From: Microbacterium sp. nov. GSS16 | GTDB taxonomy: Bacteria > Actinomycetota > Actinomycetes > Actinomycetales > Microbacteriaceae | Length of the DNA stretch: 64,000 bases | Direction: 5' to 3' | Assembly: GCF_028198145.1 (NCBI RefSeq) | Contig: NZ_CP116338.1 | Coordinates: 2,480,001-2,544,000 of the forward strand | The notes under the pieces: model-generated | Seen by the model: only the letters and a program-made list of their open reading frames with translations | Databases searched by the model: none | Told to the model about the DNA's origin: nothing | Shown: positions 28,191 to 36,046 of the stretch, in pieces | Layout: every line of letters begins with the position of its first letter | Numbering within the stretch: position 1 is the first letter of the stretch | Translations under genes and position numbers: made by a program

Positions 28191-28233
28191 GCATGCGGGC
28201 CGCACGTCGCCACACGCCACGTAGAGTTCCGGC

Positions 28234-28602
28234 ATGGAGATCACGCCGGACGTCGTCGTCAGCCTGCGCGCCGATGAGGTGTTCGTCTTCGGCAGCAACG
28301 CCGCAGGTCAGCACGGCGGGGGCGCCGCCCGCGTCGCCCACGAGAGGTTCGGCGCCGTGTGGGGCGAAGGGCACGGCCATCACGGTCAGTCGTATGCCAT
28401 CGACACGATGAGCGGCCTCGACGTGCTCACACGTGAGGCGCGTGCATTCATCGGGTTCGCGACCGAGCATCCGGATCTGCATGTCCTGCTCACCCCGGTG
28501 GGCTGCGGCATCGCCGGATACACGCCGGAGCAGGTCGCCGTTCTGTTCGCGGGTGTGCCCGAGAACGTCGCCGTCCCCGCTTCGTTCGTGCCGTACCTCT
28601 GA
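28234..28602 (+). CDS. A1S_2505-type phage non-structural family protein
   Basis: 122 residues with the family's FVFGSNAAGQHGGGAARVA motif at the N-terminus and LLTPVGCGIAGYTPEQVAVLF near the C-terminus. I recognise this as the small family often annotated as phage non-structural protein A1S_2505; its activity is unknown, and the GSN...GGGAA and GCGIAG patterns recall macro-domain phosphate loops. ATG follows TAGAGT by six bases, leaderless. It sits just past tRNA-Lys, a usual integration target, but no integrase or other phage gene is near. Confidence 0.8.
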   Translation: MEITPDVVVSLRADEVFVFGSNAAGQHGGGAARVAHERFGAVWGEGHGHHGQSYAIDTMSGLDVLTREARAFIGFATEHPDLHVLLTPVGCGIAGYTPEQVAVLFAGVPENVAVPASFVPYL

Positions 28603-28608
28603 GCGACT

Positions 28609-28624
28609 CGGCCTGCAGAGGCCG
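28609..28624 (+). terminator. short hairpin after the A1S_2505-type gene
   Basis: CGGCCT-GCAG-AGGCCG, six-base arms with a GCAG loop, begins seven bases past the stop codon; no T-run follows. Weak terminator candidate. Confidence 0.4.
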
Positions 28625-28701
28625 GGCGGCGGGCGCGTTTCGTGTCTGGACCGATATCCTGCAGGCGGGTTCGCCCGAGAGGCCGCGCTTATCCTGGATA
28701 G

Positions 28702-29511
28702 GTGACCGACACCCGCGACGACGCCGACCTCGCCGCCGATCTCGCGCTCGCTCTGCGGCTGGCGGATGCGGCGGACGCCCAGTCTCTCCCCCGCTTCGAC
28801 GCGGCCGATCTGCAGGTCTCGCGCAAAGCCGACCGCACGCACGTGACCGATGCCGACCTCGCCACAGAGCGCGCGATCCGCGAGCTGCTCGCCGCCGAGC
28901 GCCCTGCCGACGGCATCTTCGGCGAGGAGTACGGCGCGGAGGGCGACACCCACCGGCAGTGGATCATCGACCCCATCGACGGCACGGCGAACTTCCTGCG
29001 CGGAGTGCCGCTGTGGGGCACGATGATCGCCCTGGCGATCGACGGCGTGCCACGCGTCGGCGCGGTCAGCATGCCGGCCCTGTCACGCCGCTGGTGGGCC
29101 GCCGACGGTCTCGGCGCGTGGACGAACACCGCGGACGCTCCCCGCCGCCTCTCGGTGTCTGATGTGGACTCGCTCGACGATGCCAGCATCAGCTTCCAGA
29201 GCATCGGTCAGTGGGCCGACGCCGGGAAGCTCCCCGAGCTCCACGCGGTCGCCGACCGCGTGTGGCGCGACCGCGCCTACGGTGACGTGTACAGCTACAT
29301 GCTGCTCGCCGAGGGCCGCATCGACATGGTCGCGGAGTTCGACGTCAAGGAGTACGACATCGCCGCAGCCGTGGCGATTGTCCGAGAAGCGGGCGGCCGC
29401 ATGACTGCCTTCGACGGGGCCGAGACCCTGTCGGCGCTGTCCACGCTCGCCACGAACGGCATACTGCACGACCCCTTCCTGTCCCTGTTCCGCGACGCGC
29501 GACTCCCCTGA
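28702..29511 (+). CDS. hisN: histidinol-phosphatase, inositol monophosphatase family
   Basis: 269 residues of the IMPase superfamily. Metal motifs are GEEYG (near 72), WIIDPIDGTANFLRG (near 90-104) and EYDIAAAVAIVREAGG (near 215-230). The sequence resembles actinobacterial HisN, which performs the histidinol-phosphate step of histidine synthesis in place of HisB; a general inositol phosphatase is the alternative. GTG 28702 is six bases after TATCCT, leaderless. No other his gene is in the window. Confidence 0.85.
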   Translation: MTDTRDDADLAADLALALRLADAADAQSLPRFDAADLQVSRKADRTHVTDADLATERAIRELLAAERPADGIFGEEYGAEGDTHRQWIIDPIDGTANFLRGVPLWGTMIALAIDGVPRVGAVSMPALSRRWWAADGLGAWTNTADAPRRLSVSDVDSLDDASISFQSIGQWADAGKLPELHAVADRVWRDRAYGDVYSYMLLAEGRIDMVAEFDVKEYDIAAAVAIVREAGGRMTAFDGAETLSALSTLATNGILHDPFLSLFRDARLP

Positions 29512-29547
29512 GCACGCCGCGGCACCTCCCCTCTCCCCGGATTCCCC

Positions 29548-30117
29548 ATGAGCCCCCGCACTCCCCTCGCCTTCAGCGCGCTCGCAGCCGTCCTCCTGCT
29601 CGCGTCGTGCTCCGCCCCGGACCCTACGCCGACGCCCACGCCCCCCGCATCGACGAGCGTCGAGCCGACGACTGCCGCGACCACCGCGCCGGTCGACGAC
29701 GCCACGCCGGCGCCCGGCGCCGAGCCCACCTGCAAGACGATCATCACGCCCGGCACCGTCGACGCCCTGACCTCCCAGGGATGGACCGCGAAGCAGGAAG
29801 AGCTGCGCATCGGCGAGACGCTCATCGAGGACGGCCTGCTGTGCATGTGGGCCGACTTCAGCACGGCATCGGACCACGGTCAGATGTACGGGTGGGGCGC
29901 GCTGGACGCGCGCACCTCCGACGTCGCTCAGTCGAACCTGAAGCGCGACGGCTGGCTGCGCTCGACGGAGGGTGATCTGGTGTACTTCACCGAGGACCCG
30001 GCCTACGCCATCGCGACCGACGACGACGGCTTCGGCATGACCTACGAGTTCGGCGACGGCTGGGTGAAGTTCGCGGACACGAAACAGGGCCTGCTGCTCA
30101 TCGAATGGAAGGGATGA
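29548..30117 (+). CDS. lipoprotein, unknown function
   Basis: 189 residues. Signal peptide with a lipobox ending LLLASC (cysteine near residue 21), followed by a proline/threonine-rich linker (about 25-60), then a roughly 125-residue globular domain containing two cysteines (PTCKTI, LLCMWAD). It should be exported by Sec and anchored to the outer face of the membrane. It lies 36 bases after hisN on the same strand. No family recognised. Confidence 0.85.
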   Translation: MSPRTPLAFSALAAVLLLASCSAPDPTPTPTPPASTSVEPTTAATTAPVDDATPAPGAEPTCKTIITPGTVDALTSQGWTAKQEELRIGETLIEDGLLCMWADFSTASDHGQMYGWGALDARTSDVAQSNLKRDGWLRSTEGDLVYFTEDPAYAIATDDDGFGMTYEFGDGWVKFADTKQGLLLIEWKG

Positions 30118-30135
30118 GCGAACAGGCCCGGGAGC

Positions 30136-30161
30136 GAAGGCGCCGCGCGAGCGGCGCCTTC
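30136..30161. terminator. bidirectional hairpin between lipoprotein gene and small membrane gene
   Basis: Perfect 11-bp stem GAAGGCGCCGC/GCGGCGCCTTC with a GCGA tetraloop, 18 bases past the lipoprotein stop and two bases past the stop of the convergent gene. No T-run. Confidence 0.8.
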
Positions 30162-30163
30162 CG

Positions 30164-30361
30164 TCACTTCTGGCGCTGACCCCAGCTGTCGGTGCGGCGC
30201 GTCGCCGAGCCGCGCTGGCGCATCACGTACGCCATGGCCAGGCTGACGAGGATGATGCCGGCGCTGAACGCCACGCCCTGCCAGGCGGGCATCTCCCACG
30301 CGGCGCCGAGAAGCCACATGCCGCCCAGGAACAGCACGAGGAACACGATGAAGTCGACCAT
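30164..30361 (-). CDS. small two-span membrane protein
   Basis: 65 residues: two hydrophobic segments (about 3-22 and 28-47) joined by AWEMPAWQG, then a basic C-terminal tail (RQRGSATRRTDSWGQRQK). ATG 30361. No named family. The strand, terminator and clean start support a real gene. Confidence 0.65.
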   Translation of the reverse strand: MVDFIVFLVLFLGGMWLLGAAWEMPAWQGVAFSAGIILVSLAMAYVMRQRGSATRRTDSWGQRQK

Positions 30362-30461
30362 GTCGAAGCCTTTCCGATCGTCGGATTACCCTCTCAGCTT
30401 ACCGGTCTGACCGGCGACTCCGCGGCCGCGTCCGTGGGAGCCGCGCGGTTAGAGTTGGTGC

Positions 30462-30482
30462 ATGCCGAGGACTCGCCCGTGA
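30462..30482 (+). CDS. leaderless six-codon mini-ORF before TetR gene
   Basis: ATG CCG AGG ACT CGC CCG TGA encodes MPRTRP. The ATG is six bases after TAGAGT (30450-30455), the window's standard leaderless spacing, and the stop overlaps the TetR GTG as GTGA. It looks like a coupling ORF that lets ribosomes reach the regulator start. Expression is inferred. Confidence 0.5.
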   Translation: MPRTRP

Positions 30483-31084
30483 CCGCGACGACAGACCGTC
30501 CCTCGCGCCGCGGACGCCCGGGGCATGATCGTGCCGACGTCATCCGCGTGGGCGTGCAGCTGTTCAACGAGCAGGGCTACGATGCGACATCGGTGTCGGA
30601 TCTGACCGCTCGGCTCGGCGTGACGAAGTCCGCGCTGTACCACCACGTCGATTCCAAGGAGCAGATCCTGCAGATCGCCCTCGACGACGCCCTGGGAGGT
30701 CTGGAGGATGCCCTGCACGCGGCACTCGAGCATCCCACGGCCGGTGAGCGGCTCACCGCCATCGTCGACGGCGCCGTGCGGGTGCTGACCGAGCGGCTGC
30801 CGCAGGTCACGCTGCTGCTGCGCCTGCGCGGCAACAGCGAGATCGAGCTCGCCGCTCTCGAGCGGCGTCGTCGGTTCGACCACACGGTCACCGGCATGGT
30901 GCGACAGGCGCAGGCCGAAGGACTGGTGAGAGCGGATCTGGACGCCGGTGTCGCCACCCGCCTGATCTTCGGGATGATCAACTCGGTCGTCGAGTGGTAT
31001 CGGCCGGATGGCCCCGTCGACCCGCAGCTGCTGGGCGCAGAGATCCGCGCGGTCGCACTCGACGGGCTGCGCCCTCGGGTGTGA
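30479..31084 (+). CDS. TetR family transcriptional regulator
   Basis: 201 residues. TetR_N helix-turn-helix at about 20-65 (TSVSDLTARLGVTKSALYHHVDSKEQIL), then an all-helical effector domain. Start choice: GTG 30479 overlaps the mini-ORF stop and has GAGG upstream; in-frame GTGs at 30434 and 30458 lie before or directly against the likely promoter. No divergent target gene adjoins (a small membrane protein gene is divergent), so its regulon is unknown; the type resembles fatty-acid or phenylacetate regulators. Confidence 0.85.
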   Translation: MTATTDRPSRRGRPGHDRADVIRVGVQLFNEQGYDATSVSDLTARLGVTKSALYHHVDSKEQILQIALDDALGGLEDALHAALEHPTAGERLTAIVDGAVRVLTERLPQVTLLLRLRGNSEIELAALERRRRFDHTVTGMVRQAQAEGLVRADLDAGVATRLIFGMINSVVEWYRPDGPVDPQLLGAEIRAVALDGLRPRV

Positions 31085-31127
31085 GGGGCGTGGGCCCTCG
31101 GGACTGGTCTTCCACAGTGACAGCGGC

Positions 31128-31497
31128 TGGTGGAGCTGGGGGGAATCGAACCCCCGTCCGACGCTGCTAATCCACGTCTTCTCCGGGCGCAGTCTGTGGA
31201 GGCGTTCTGCTCGGCTCCGACCTTTGTCACAGACACCTAAGTCGACGAGCCCAGTCTGGGAAGAGTCCCACGTGACGTCCAGACGCCGTCACGCAGCAAG
31301 ATCCCTAGATGACGCCAGGGTCCGTATGGGGATCACATACGGTCTGACGGACTATCGGGCTCGCTTAGGCAGCGAGGGCGAAGTCGTTGCGCTTGGTTTC
31401 GGCAACTATGTTTTTGCAGGGAGCGTTCACGAGATAACCCTGCATCCTCGGCCCGCTTCTCGTCGATACACAGGCGCCGTCGAAACCGATCAGCCCC
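31128..31497 (-). ncRNA. ssrA: transfer-messenger RNA
   Basis: 370 nt. The 5' end GGGGCTG (31497-31491) pairs with CAGCTCC before the encoded ACCA 3' end (31128-31131), giving the tRNA-Ala-like acceptor, and GGGGTTCGATTCCCCC forms the T arm. The tag reading frame (31403-31365) encodes AETKRNDFALAA and stops at TAA. With SmpB it rescues stalled ribosomes and marks the product for ClpXP. Confidence 0.96.
31365..31403 (-). CDS. tmRNA proteolysis tag
   Basis: Twelve codons, AETKRNDFALAA then TAA, inside ssrA. The resume codon GCC follows the usual TAGTT. The FALAA end is the degradation signal. A tagged protein receives this peptide after the resume alanine. Confidence 0.88.
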   Translation of the reverse strand, partial: AETKRNDFALAA

Positions 31498-31545
31498 GTG
31501 GACCTTCTCGCGAAGGAGCCGCTGTCACACTGTGGAATTACCAGC

Positions 31546-31561
31546 GGGAGCATGTGCTCCC
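31546..31561. promoter_or_regulatory. perfect palindrome upstream of ssrA
   Basis: GGGAGCA-TG-TGCTCCC, 7-bp arms, lies 49 bases upstream of the tmRNA 5' end within the 159-bp gap to the SIMPL gene. It could be an operator for either divergent gene. Confidence 0.35.
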
Positions 31562-31656
31562 GAGCATCACAGACTACAACGGATCGACGCCGGATGCTAT
31601 TCCGCCCCGGGTCCGTCCGCACCCGCCGGTCCGCGCTGTGCCGTACAGTCGCTCGC

Positions 31657-32310
31657 ATGAGCGAAGTCATCATCACCGTCCGCGGCGAGCACGAACTGCG
31701 CGTCGCACCCGAGCGCGCCACCGTCCGACTCAGCGTGGCGCTCGACGGCCCCGAGCGTGAGGCGGTGGCGCAGCGGGTTCTGGCCCTCGCGGGGCCGGTG
31801 CGCGAGAGCATCGTCTCACGGGAGGAGGCGCGCAGCGTGACCGCCTGGACCAGCCAGCGGCTGAGTGTGTACGCCGAGCGGCCCTGGAACGCCGATGGGC
31901 GCAGGCTCGCGCCCGTCTACCGCGCGAGCATCGACTTCACCGCCACGTTCGCCGACATCTCGGAGCTGTCGCTGTGGGCCACCGAGCTCTCCGCCGAGGA
32001 CGGCGTCGCCCTCGGCGGGGTCGATTGGCATCTGACCCCCGAGACCGAGCGCGAGGTCGAGCGCGAGGTCGCGACCCAGGCCGTCGGCGTCGCCGTCTCG
32101 CGCGCTCGGGCCTACGCTGAGGCGCTCGGTCTCAGCACCGTCATCCCCCTGGAGATCGCCGATCGCGGGCTGATCTCGGCCGAGACCGCCGGCTTCGCAC
32201 CGGTCGCGATGCGTGCTGCCGGAGCCTTCGACACGGCGCCGGCGATGGAGTTCCAGGGCGAGGAGATCACCGTCTCCGCCACGGTGGAGGGCCGCTTCTC
32301 GGCATCCTGA
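31657..32310 (+). CDS. SIMPL (DUF541) domain protein
   Basis: 217 residues spanning one SIMPL domain, with ITVRGEHELRVAPERATVRLSV at the N-terminus and SRARAYAEALGLS in the middle. There is no signal peptide, unlike many exported members, so it is likely cytoplasmic. ATG follows TACAGT by seven bases, leaderless. Its TGA stop forms the base of a long hairpin shared with hflX. Family function is poorly known (signalling/oxidative stress links reported). Confidence 0.85.
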   Translation: MSEVIITVRGEHELRVAPERATVRLSVALDGPEREAVAQRVLALAGPVRESIVSREEARSVTAWTSQRLSVYAERPWNADGRRLAPVYRASIDFTATFADISELSLWATELSAEDGVALGGVDWHLTPETEREVEREVATQAVGVAVSRARAYAEALGLSTVIPLEIADRGLISAETAGFAPVAMRAAGAFDTAPAMEFQGEEITVSATVEGRFSAS

Positions 32311-32355
32311 CGGCTCCTGCTGCGGGCGAACCGTCGCCCGCAGCAGCAGCCGTCA
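32308..32355. terminator. long bidirectional hairpin containing both stop codons
   Basis: 13-bp inner stem (32317-32329 with 32334-32346), one C/C mismatch, then 8-bp outer stem (32308-32315 with 32348-32355) around an ACCG loop. The outermost pairs are the TGA stop of the SIMPL gene (32308-32310) and the TGA stop of hflX (32355-32353). Serves both convergent transcripts. Confidence 0.85.
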
Positions 32356-33861
32356 GCCGATGGCGAAGGGCGCGAGTTCGGCCGCGAGGCGCTCGGAGAC
32401 GTGCGCGTGCACGGCCGTGCCGTTCTCCTCGTGTTCAGCCGAGACCAGGACACCGCTCTCGTGAACCGCCGAGATGAGATCTCCCCTGTCGTACGGCACG
32501 AGCGCGCGTACCTCGACGGCCGGCATCGGCAGGCGCCGCTCGATCTCGGCCCGCAGCTCCGCGATGCCCTCCCCCGTACGCGACGACACGAAGTGAGCGT
32601 CGGGTGCGAGGCCGCGCAGCACGAGGCGCTCGTCGGGGTCGATCAGGTCGGCCTTGTTGAAGACGACGATCTCCGGGATGTCCCGCCCGCCGACGTCGCC
32701 GATCACATCGCGCACCGTCTGCAGCTGCGCGGAGGGGTCGGGATGCGAGCCGTCGACGACGTGCACGAGCAGATCGGCCTGGCCGACCTCCTCCAGCGTC
32801 GAACGAAACGCCTCGACCAGCTGATGCGGGAGATTGCGCACGAAGCCGACCGTGTCGGCGAGCGTGTACACGCGGCCGTCGGCCGATTCGGCGCGCCGGA
32901 CGGTGGCATCCAGTGTCGCGAACAACGCGTTCTCGACGAGCACGCCGGCGCTGGTCAGAGCGTTCAGCAGGCTCGACTTGCCGGCGTTCGTGTACCCCGC
33001 GATCGCCACCGAGGGAATGGTGTTGCGCTTGCGTTCGGCCCGCTTGGCGTCGCGCGCCGGAGCGAACTCGCGGATCTGCTTGCGCAGCTGCGCCATACGG
33101 GTGCGGATGCGACGGCGATCGAGCTCGATCTTCGTCTCACCGGGTCCACGTGAGCCCATGCCCGCGCCGCCCGCGCCGACCTGGCCGCCGGCCTGACGGC
33201 TCATCGACTCGCCCCAGCCGCGCAGTCGCGGCAGCAGGTACTCGAGTTGAGCCAGCTCGACCTGCGCCTTGCCCTCGCGGCTCTTCGCATGCTGGCTGAA
33301 GATATCGAGGATGACGGTGGTGCGGTCGATCACCTTCACCTTCACGACGTCCTCGAGCGCGCGTCGCTGACTGGAGGCGAGCTCGGTGTCGGCGATGACC
33401 GTGTCGGCGCCCACGGCGGCGACGATGTCTTTGAGCTCCTGCGTCTTGCCGCGGCCGAGGTAGGTCGCAGGGTCGGGGTGCGGCCGGCGCTGCAGCAGAC
33501 CGTCGAGCACCACGGCGCCTGCCGTCTCAGCGAGGGCGGCGAGCTCGCGCAGCGAGTTCTCGGCATCCTCCTGCGCGCCCTGCGGATATACGCCGACCAA
33601 TACGACGTTCTCCAGACGCAGCTGCCGGTACTCGACCTCGGTGACGTCCTCGAGTTCGGTCGAGAGGCCCGCGACACGTCGGAGGGCATGGCGATCCTCG
33701 AGGTCCCACTGCGCGCCGTCCGCGTCGGTGTGGGCGGCTGATGCCGCATCCTGCAGCGCCTGGGCTGCGCCGAAGACGCGCGCCTGCGTGCGCGGCTCTG
33801 CGTTCGCGAGCACGCGATCCAGTGCGTCCTGTGTGATGTTGTCGTCGTTGGTGTTCGTCAT
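32353..33861 (-). CDS. hflX: ribosome-associated GTPase HflX
   Basis: 502 residues. An N-terminal HflX domain (ENVVLVGVYPQGAQEDAENSL region), a GTP-binding middle with GGAGMGSRGPGETKIELDRRR, and the G domain: G1 GYTNAGKSSLLNAL, G3 DTVGF, G4 FNKADL, G5-like SSRTGEG. It splits stalled or heat-damaged ribosomes. A long N-terminal extension (about 70 residues) is usual in actinobacteria. A TAAGGT hexamer and GAGGA site precede ATG 33861. Divergent from the methyltransferase gene. Confidence 0.95.
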   Translation of the reverse strand: MTNTNDDNITQDALDRVLANAEPRTQARVFGAAQALQDAASAAHTDADGAQWDLEDRHALRRVAGLSTELEDVTEVEYRQLRLENVVLVGVYPQGAQEDAENSLRELAALAETAGAVVLDGLLQRRPHPDPATYLGRGKTQELKDIVAAVGADTVIADTELASSQRRALEDVVKVKVIDRTTVILDIFSQHAKSREGKAQVELAQLEYLLPRLRGWGESMSRQAGGQVGAGGAGMGSRGPGETKIELDRRRIRTRMAQLRKQIREFAPARDAKRAERKRNTIPSVAIAGYTNAGKSSLLNALTSAGVLVENALFATLDATVRRAESADGRVYTLADTVGFVRNLPHQLVEAFRSTLEEVGQADLLVHVVDGSHPDPSAQLQTVRDVIGDVGGRDIPEIVVFNKADLIDPDERLVLRGLAPDAHFVSSRTGEGIAELRAEIERRLPMPAVEVRALVPYDRGDLISAVHESGVLVSAEHEENGTAVHAHVSERLAAELAPFAIG

Positions 33862-33931
33862 CCGGTGGTGAACTCTGTCCTCTCTGAGAAGCGCCTTAAC
33901 CTTAGCCCGCGGTGTCCGGTACGCTCACTGC

Positions 33932-34579
33932 ATGCCGTCGTCCGATCATTACTTCAGTGCGGCCCCGGCCAGTGCCGAGAACCTCCGAACCATCACCGTT
34001 CCGCTCGCGGGGCGCGATCGGGAGGTGACCACCGCGGGCGGCGTGTTCAGTCCCGACCGGCTCGACACCGGCACTGCGGTGCTGTTCGCCAACATGGCTC
34101 CTCTGCCGCCGAGCGGCAACTTCCTCGATCTCGGATGCGGGTGGGGCCCGATCAGTCTCACCATGGCCCTCTCGGCGCCGCACGCCACGATCTGGGCGGT
34201 CGACGTGAACGAGCGGGCGCTGGATCTCACCAGGCGCAACGCCGAGTCCCTCGGCCTCACCAATGTCAACGCCGTGAAGCCCGAGGATGTTCCCGACGAC
34301 GTGGTGTTCACCACGATCCGCTCGAATCCGCCGATCCGGGTGGGCAAGAGCGAGCTGCACTCCATGCTCGAGCGCTGGATCCCCCGCCTCGACGAGCGCA
34401 GCGACGCCTGGCTGGTGGTGCAGCGCAACCTCGGATCCGACTCGCTGCAGCGGTGGATGGCTTCGGTGTTCAGCCCGGGTTTCAGCGTGACCCGCGCGGC
34501 GACCGGCAAGGGGTACCGCATTCTCAAGGTGCGCCGGCACGGCACCCCGCCGACCGCCCCGATCGTGCTGCCCGAATGA
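33932..34579 (+). CDS. class I SAM-dependent methyltransferase, RsmC/MTS type
   Basis: 215 residues. SAM motif I is FLDLGCGWGPISLTMALS, motif II acidic AVDVNERAL, and the catalytic SNPPIRVGK matches the NPP(F/Y/I)H-type loop of RsmC-like 16S rRNA guanine-N2 methyltransferases. Only the catalytic half of RsmC is present, as in most Gram-positive homologues. ATG follows TACGCT by six bases, leaderless. rRNA as target is likely but not proven. Confidence 0.88.
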   Translation: MPSSDHYFSAAPASAENLRTITVPLAGRDREVTTAGGVFSPDRLDTGTAVLFANMAPLPPSGNFLDLGCGWGPISLTMALSAPHATIWAVDVNERALDLTRRNAESLGLTNVNAVKPEDVPDDVVFTTIRSNPPIRVGKSELHSMLERWIPRLDERSDAWLVVQRNLGSDSLQRWMASVFSPGFSVTRAATGKGYRILKVRRHGTPPTAPIVLPE

Positions 34580-34589
34580 GCGATCGGCC

Positions 34590-35462
34590 TCAGACGAGGT
34601 CGATCTCGCCGCGGTAGACGAGCTGCGCGGGCCCCGACAGGGCGACGTGCTCGCCGTCCTCCGCGGGGAACATCCGCACCCCGAGCACCCCTCCGGGCAC
34701 CTCGACGCGCCACTGATGCGGCGCTTGCGACCCCGCCCAGTGCCGTACCGCGAGGGCGGTCGCCGCCACACCCGTGCCGCAGCTGAGCGTCTCGCCGACA
34801 CCGCGCTCGTGCACGCGCATGCGCACATGCCCGATCCCGTCTCGTACCAGGGGCTCCCCCGGCACCACGAACTCGACGTTCGCGCCGTCGACCGGCGCGG
34901 GGTCGAGAATCGGTGTCGGGTTCAGGTCGACCCCGGCGAGCTCGTCGTCGGATGCCAGGGCGACCACGACGTGCGGATTGCCCACGTCGATGCCGAGGCC
35001 AGGGCGCGGGACCGAAAGTCCCGCCGCCCGCGCGAGCGGCTCGCCGCCGACGAGCTTCCACAGGCCGAGATCGACCTGGTAGCCGTTCTGGGAGCGCAGC
35101 ACATCGCGCACCCCGGCCCTCGTGCCGATGGGCAGCGTCGAGCCGCTGTCGATCGTGGCGAGGCCAGCGCGAAGCAGGTAGTGCGCGAAGACGCGGATGC
35201 CGTTGCCGCACATCTCGGCGATCGACCCGTCTGCGTTCCGATAGTCCATGAACCACTCCGCATCCGGCTCCTCGGCCAGAGCCGCCGCGCATTCGGGAAT
35301 CGACGCGGATCGCACCACGCGCAGCACGCCGTCGGCGCCGACGCCGAAGTTGCGGTCGCACAGGGCCTGCACCTGAGTGGCCGTGAGATCGAGAGCGCCG
35401 TCGGCGTCTTCGATGATCACGAAGTCGTTGCCCGTGCCGTGCCCTTTGGTGAATGCGACCAT
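34590..35462 (-). CDS. dapF: diaminopimelate epimerase
   Basis: 290 residues, interconverts LL- and meso-diaminopimelate for lysine and peptidoglycan. The two catalytic cysteines are in [15 protein letters not shown] and [29 protein letters not shown] opens the protein as usual. ATG 35462 is six bases after TAGACT (35474-35469), whose TAG is also the stop codon of the upstream gene. The leaderless start suggests independent transcription. Confidence 0.96.
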   Translation of the reverse strand: MVAFTKGHGTGNDFVIIEDADGALDLTATQVQALCDRNFGVGADGVLRVVRSASIPECAAALAEEPDAEWFMDYRNADGSIAEMCGNGIRVFAHYLLRAGLATIDSGSTLPIGTRAGVRDVLRSQNGYQVDLGLWKLVGGEPLARAAGLSVPRPGLGIDVGNPHVVVALASDDELAGVDLNPTPILDPAPVDGANVEFVVPGEPLVRDGIGHVRMRVHERGVGETLSCGTGVAATALAVRHWAGSQAPHQWRVEVPGGVLGVRMFPAEDGEHVALSGPAQLVYRGEIDLV

Positions 35463-35468
35463 GCGAAC

Positions 35469-35474
35469 AGTCTA
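35469..35474 (-). promoter_or_regulatory. -10 hexamer of dapF merged with upstream stop codon
   Basis: The dihydrofolate-reductase-like gene ends CTC TAG, the next bases are ACT GTTCGC ATG. TAGACT-N6-ATG repeats the ilvD and dapB arrangement exactly. Confidence 0.6.
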
Positions 35475-36008
35475 GAGAGCGTCGGAACCCCCGACCCGGT
35501 ACCTGCCGCACATGAAGCTGCGGTTGCGCGCCACATCGATCAGCTCGAGGTCCACTCGCCGTGGCAGGAGCGGCGCCCCGGATCCGAGCATGACCGGCGC
35601 GTACTGCACCCAGACTTCGTCGAGCAGCCCGGCGTCGGCGAACTGGCCGGCCAGGTCTCCCCCGCCGACGATCCAGAGGTCCTTCCCCTCGGCCGCCGCC
35701 GTCATCTCGGCATGCACCTGACGCACGTCCTCATGTGTGAAGCGCACGTCGCCCCGTGCCGGAGCGGGGATGTCGCGGTGGGTGAACACCCAGGTCGGCT
35801 GCGCGTAGTCCCATCGTCCCTCCTCGTGCCGCATGACCCACTCGAACGTGGACGATCCCATGGCGAGAGCCCCGATCACGGCGATGAACCCGGGATAGGC
35901 CATCGGACCGTTCTCGTCGATGTCCTGGCTGAGCAGCCAATCCAGCGAGTGCTCGGGCGTGGCGATGAACCCGTCGAGTGACGAGGCGGTGTAGTAGTGC
36001 GTGGCCAT
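35472..36008 (-). CDS. dihydrofolate reductase family (RibD C-terminal-like) protein
   Basis: 178 residues with the DHFR/RibD_C fold: YYTASSLDGFIATPEHSLDW at the N-terminus, ALAMGSSTFEWVM, and the nucleotide-site GGGDLAGQFADAGLLDEVWVQYAPVMLGSG (quoted in part: GGDLAGQFADAGLLDEVWV). Not the true folA, which lies at 48709. Such proteins are NADPH reductases of unknown pterin- or flavin-like substrates. ATG 36008 chosen as the family-like start over a longer open frame. Sits between miaA and dapF, an accessory insertion in a core block. Confidence 0.85.
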   Translation of the reverse strand: MATHYYTASSLDGFIATPEHSLDWLLSQDIDENGPMAYPGFIAVIGALAMGSSTFEWVMRHEEGRWDYAQPTWVFTHRDIPAPARGDVRFTHEDVRQVHAEMTAAAEGKDLWIVGGGDLAGQFADAGLLDEVWVQYAPVMLGSGAPLLPRRVDLELIDVARNRSFMCGRYRVGGSDAL

Positions 36009-36046
36009 GCGCCCATCGTGCCTGCAGCCGCCGACGCCCGCCAGAG

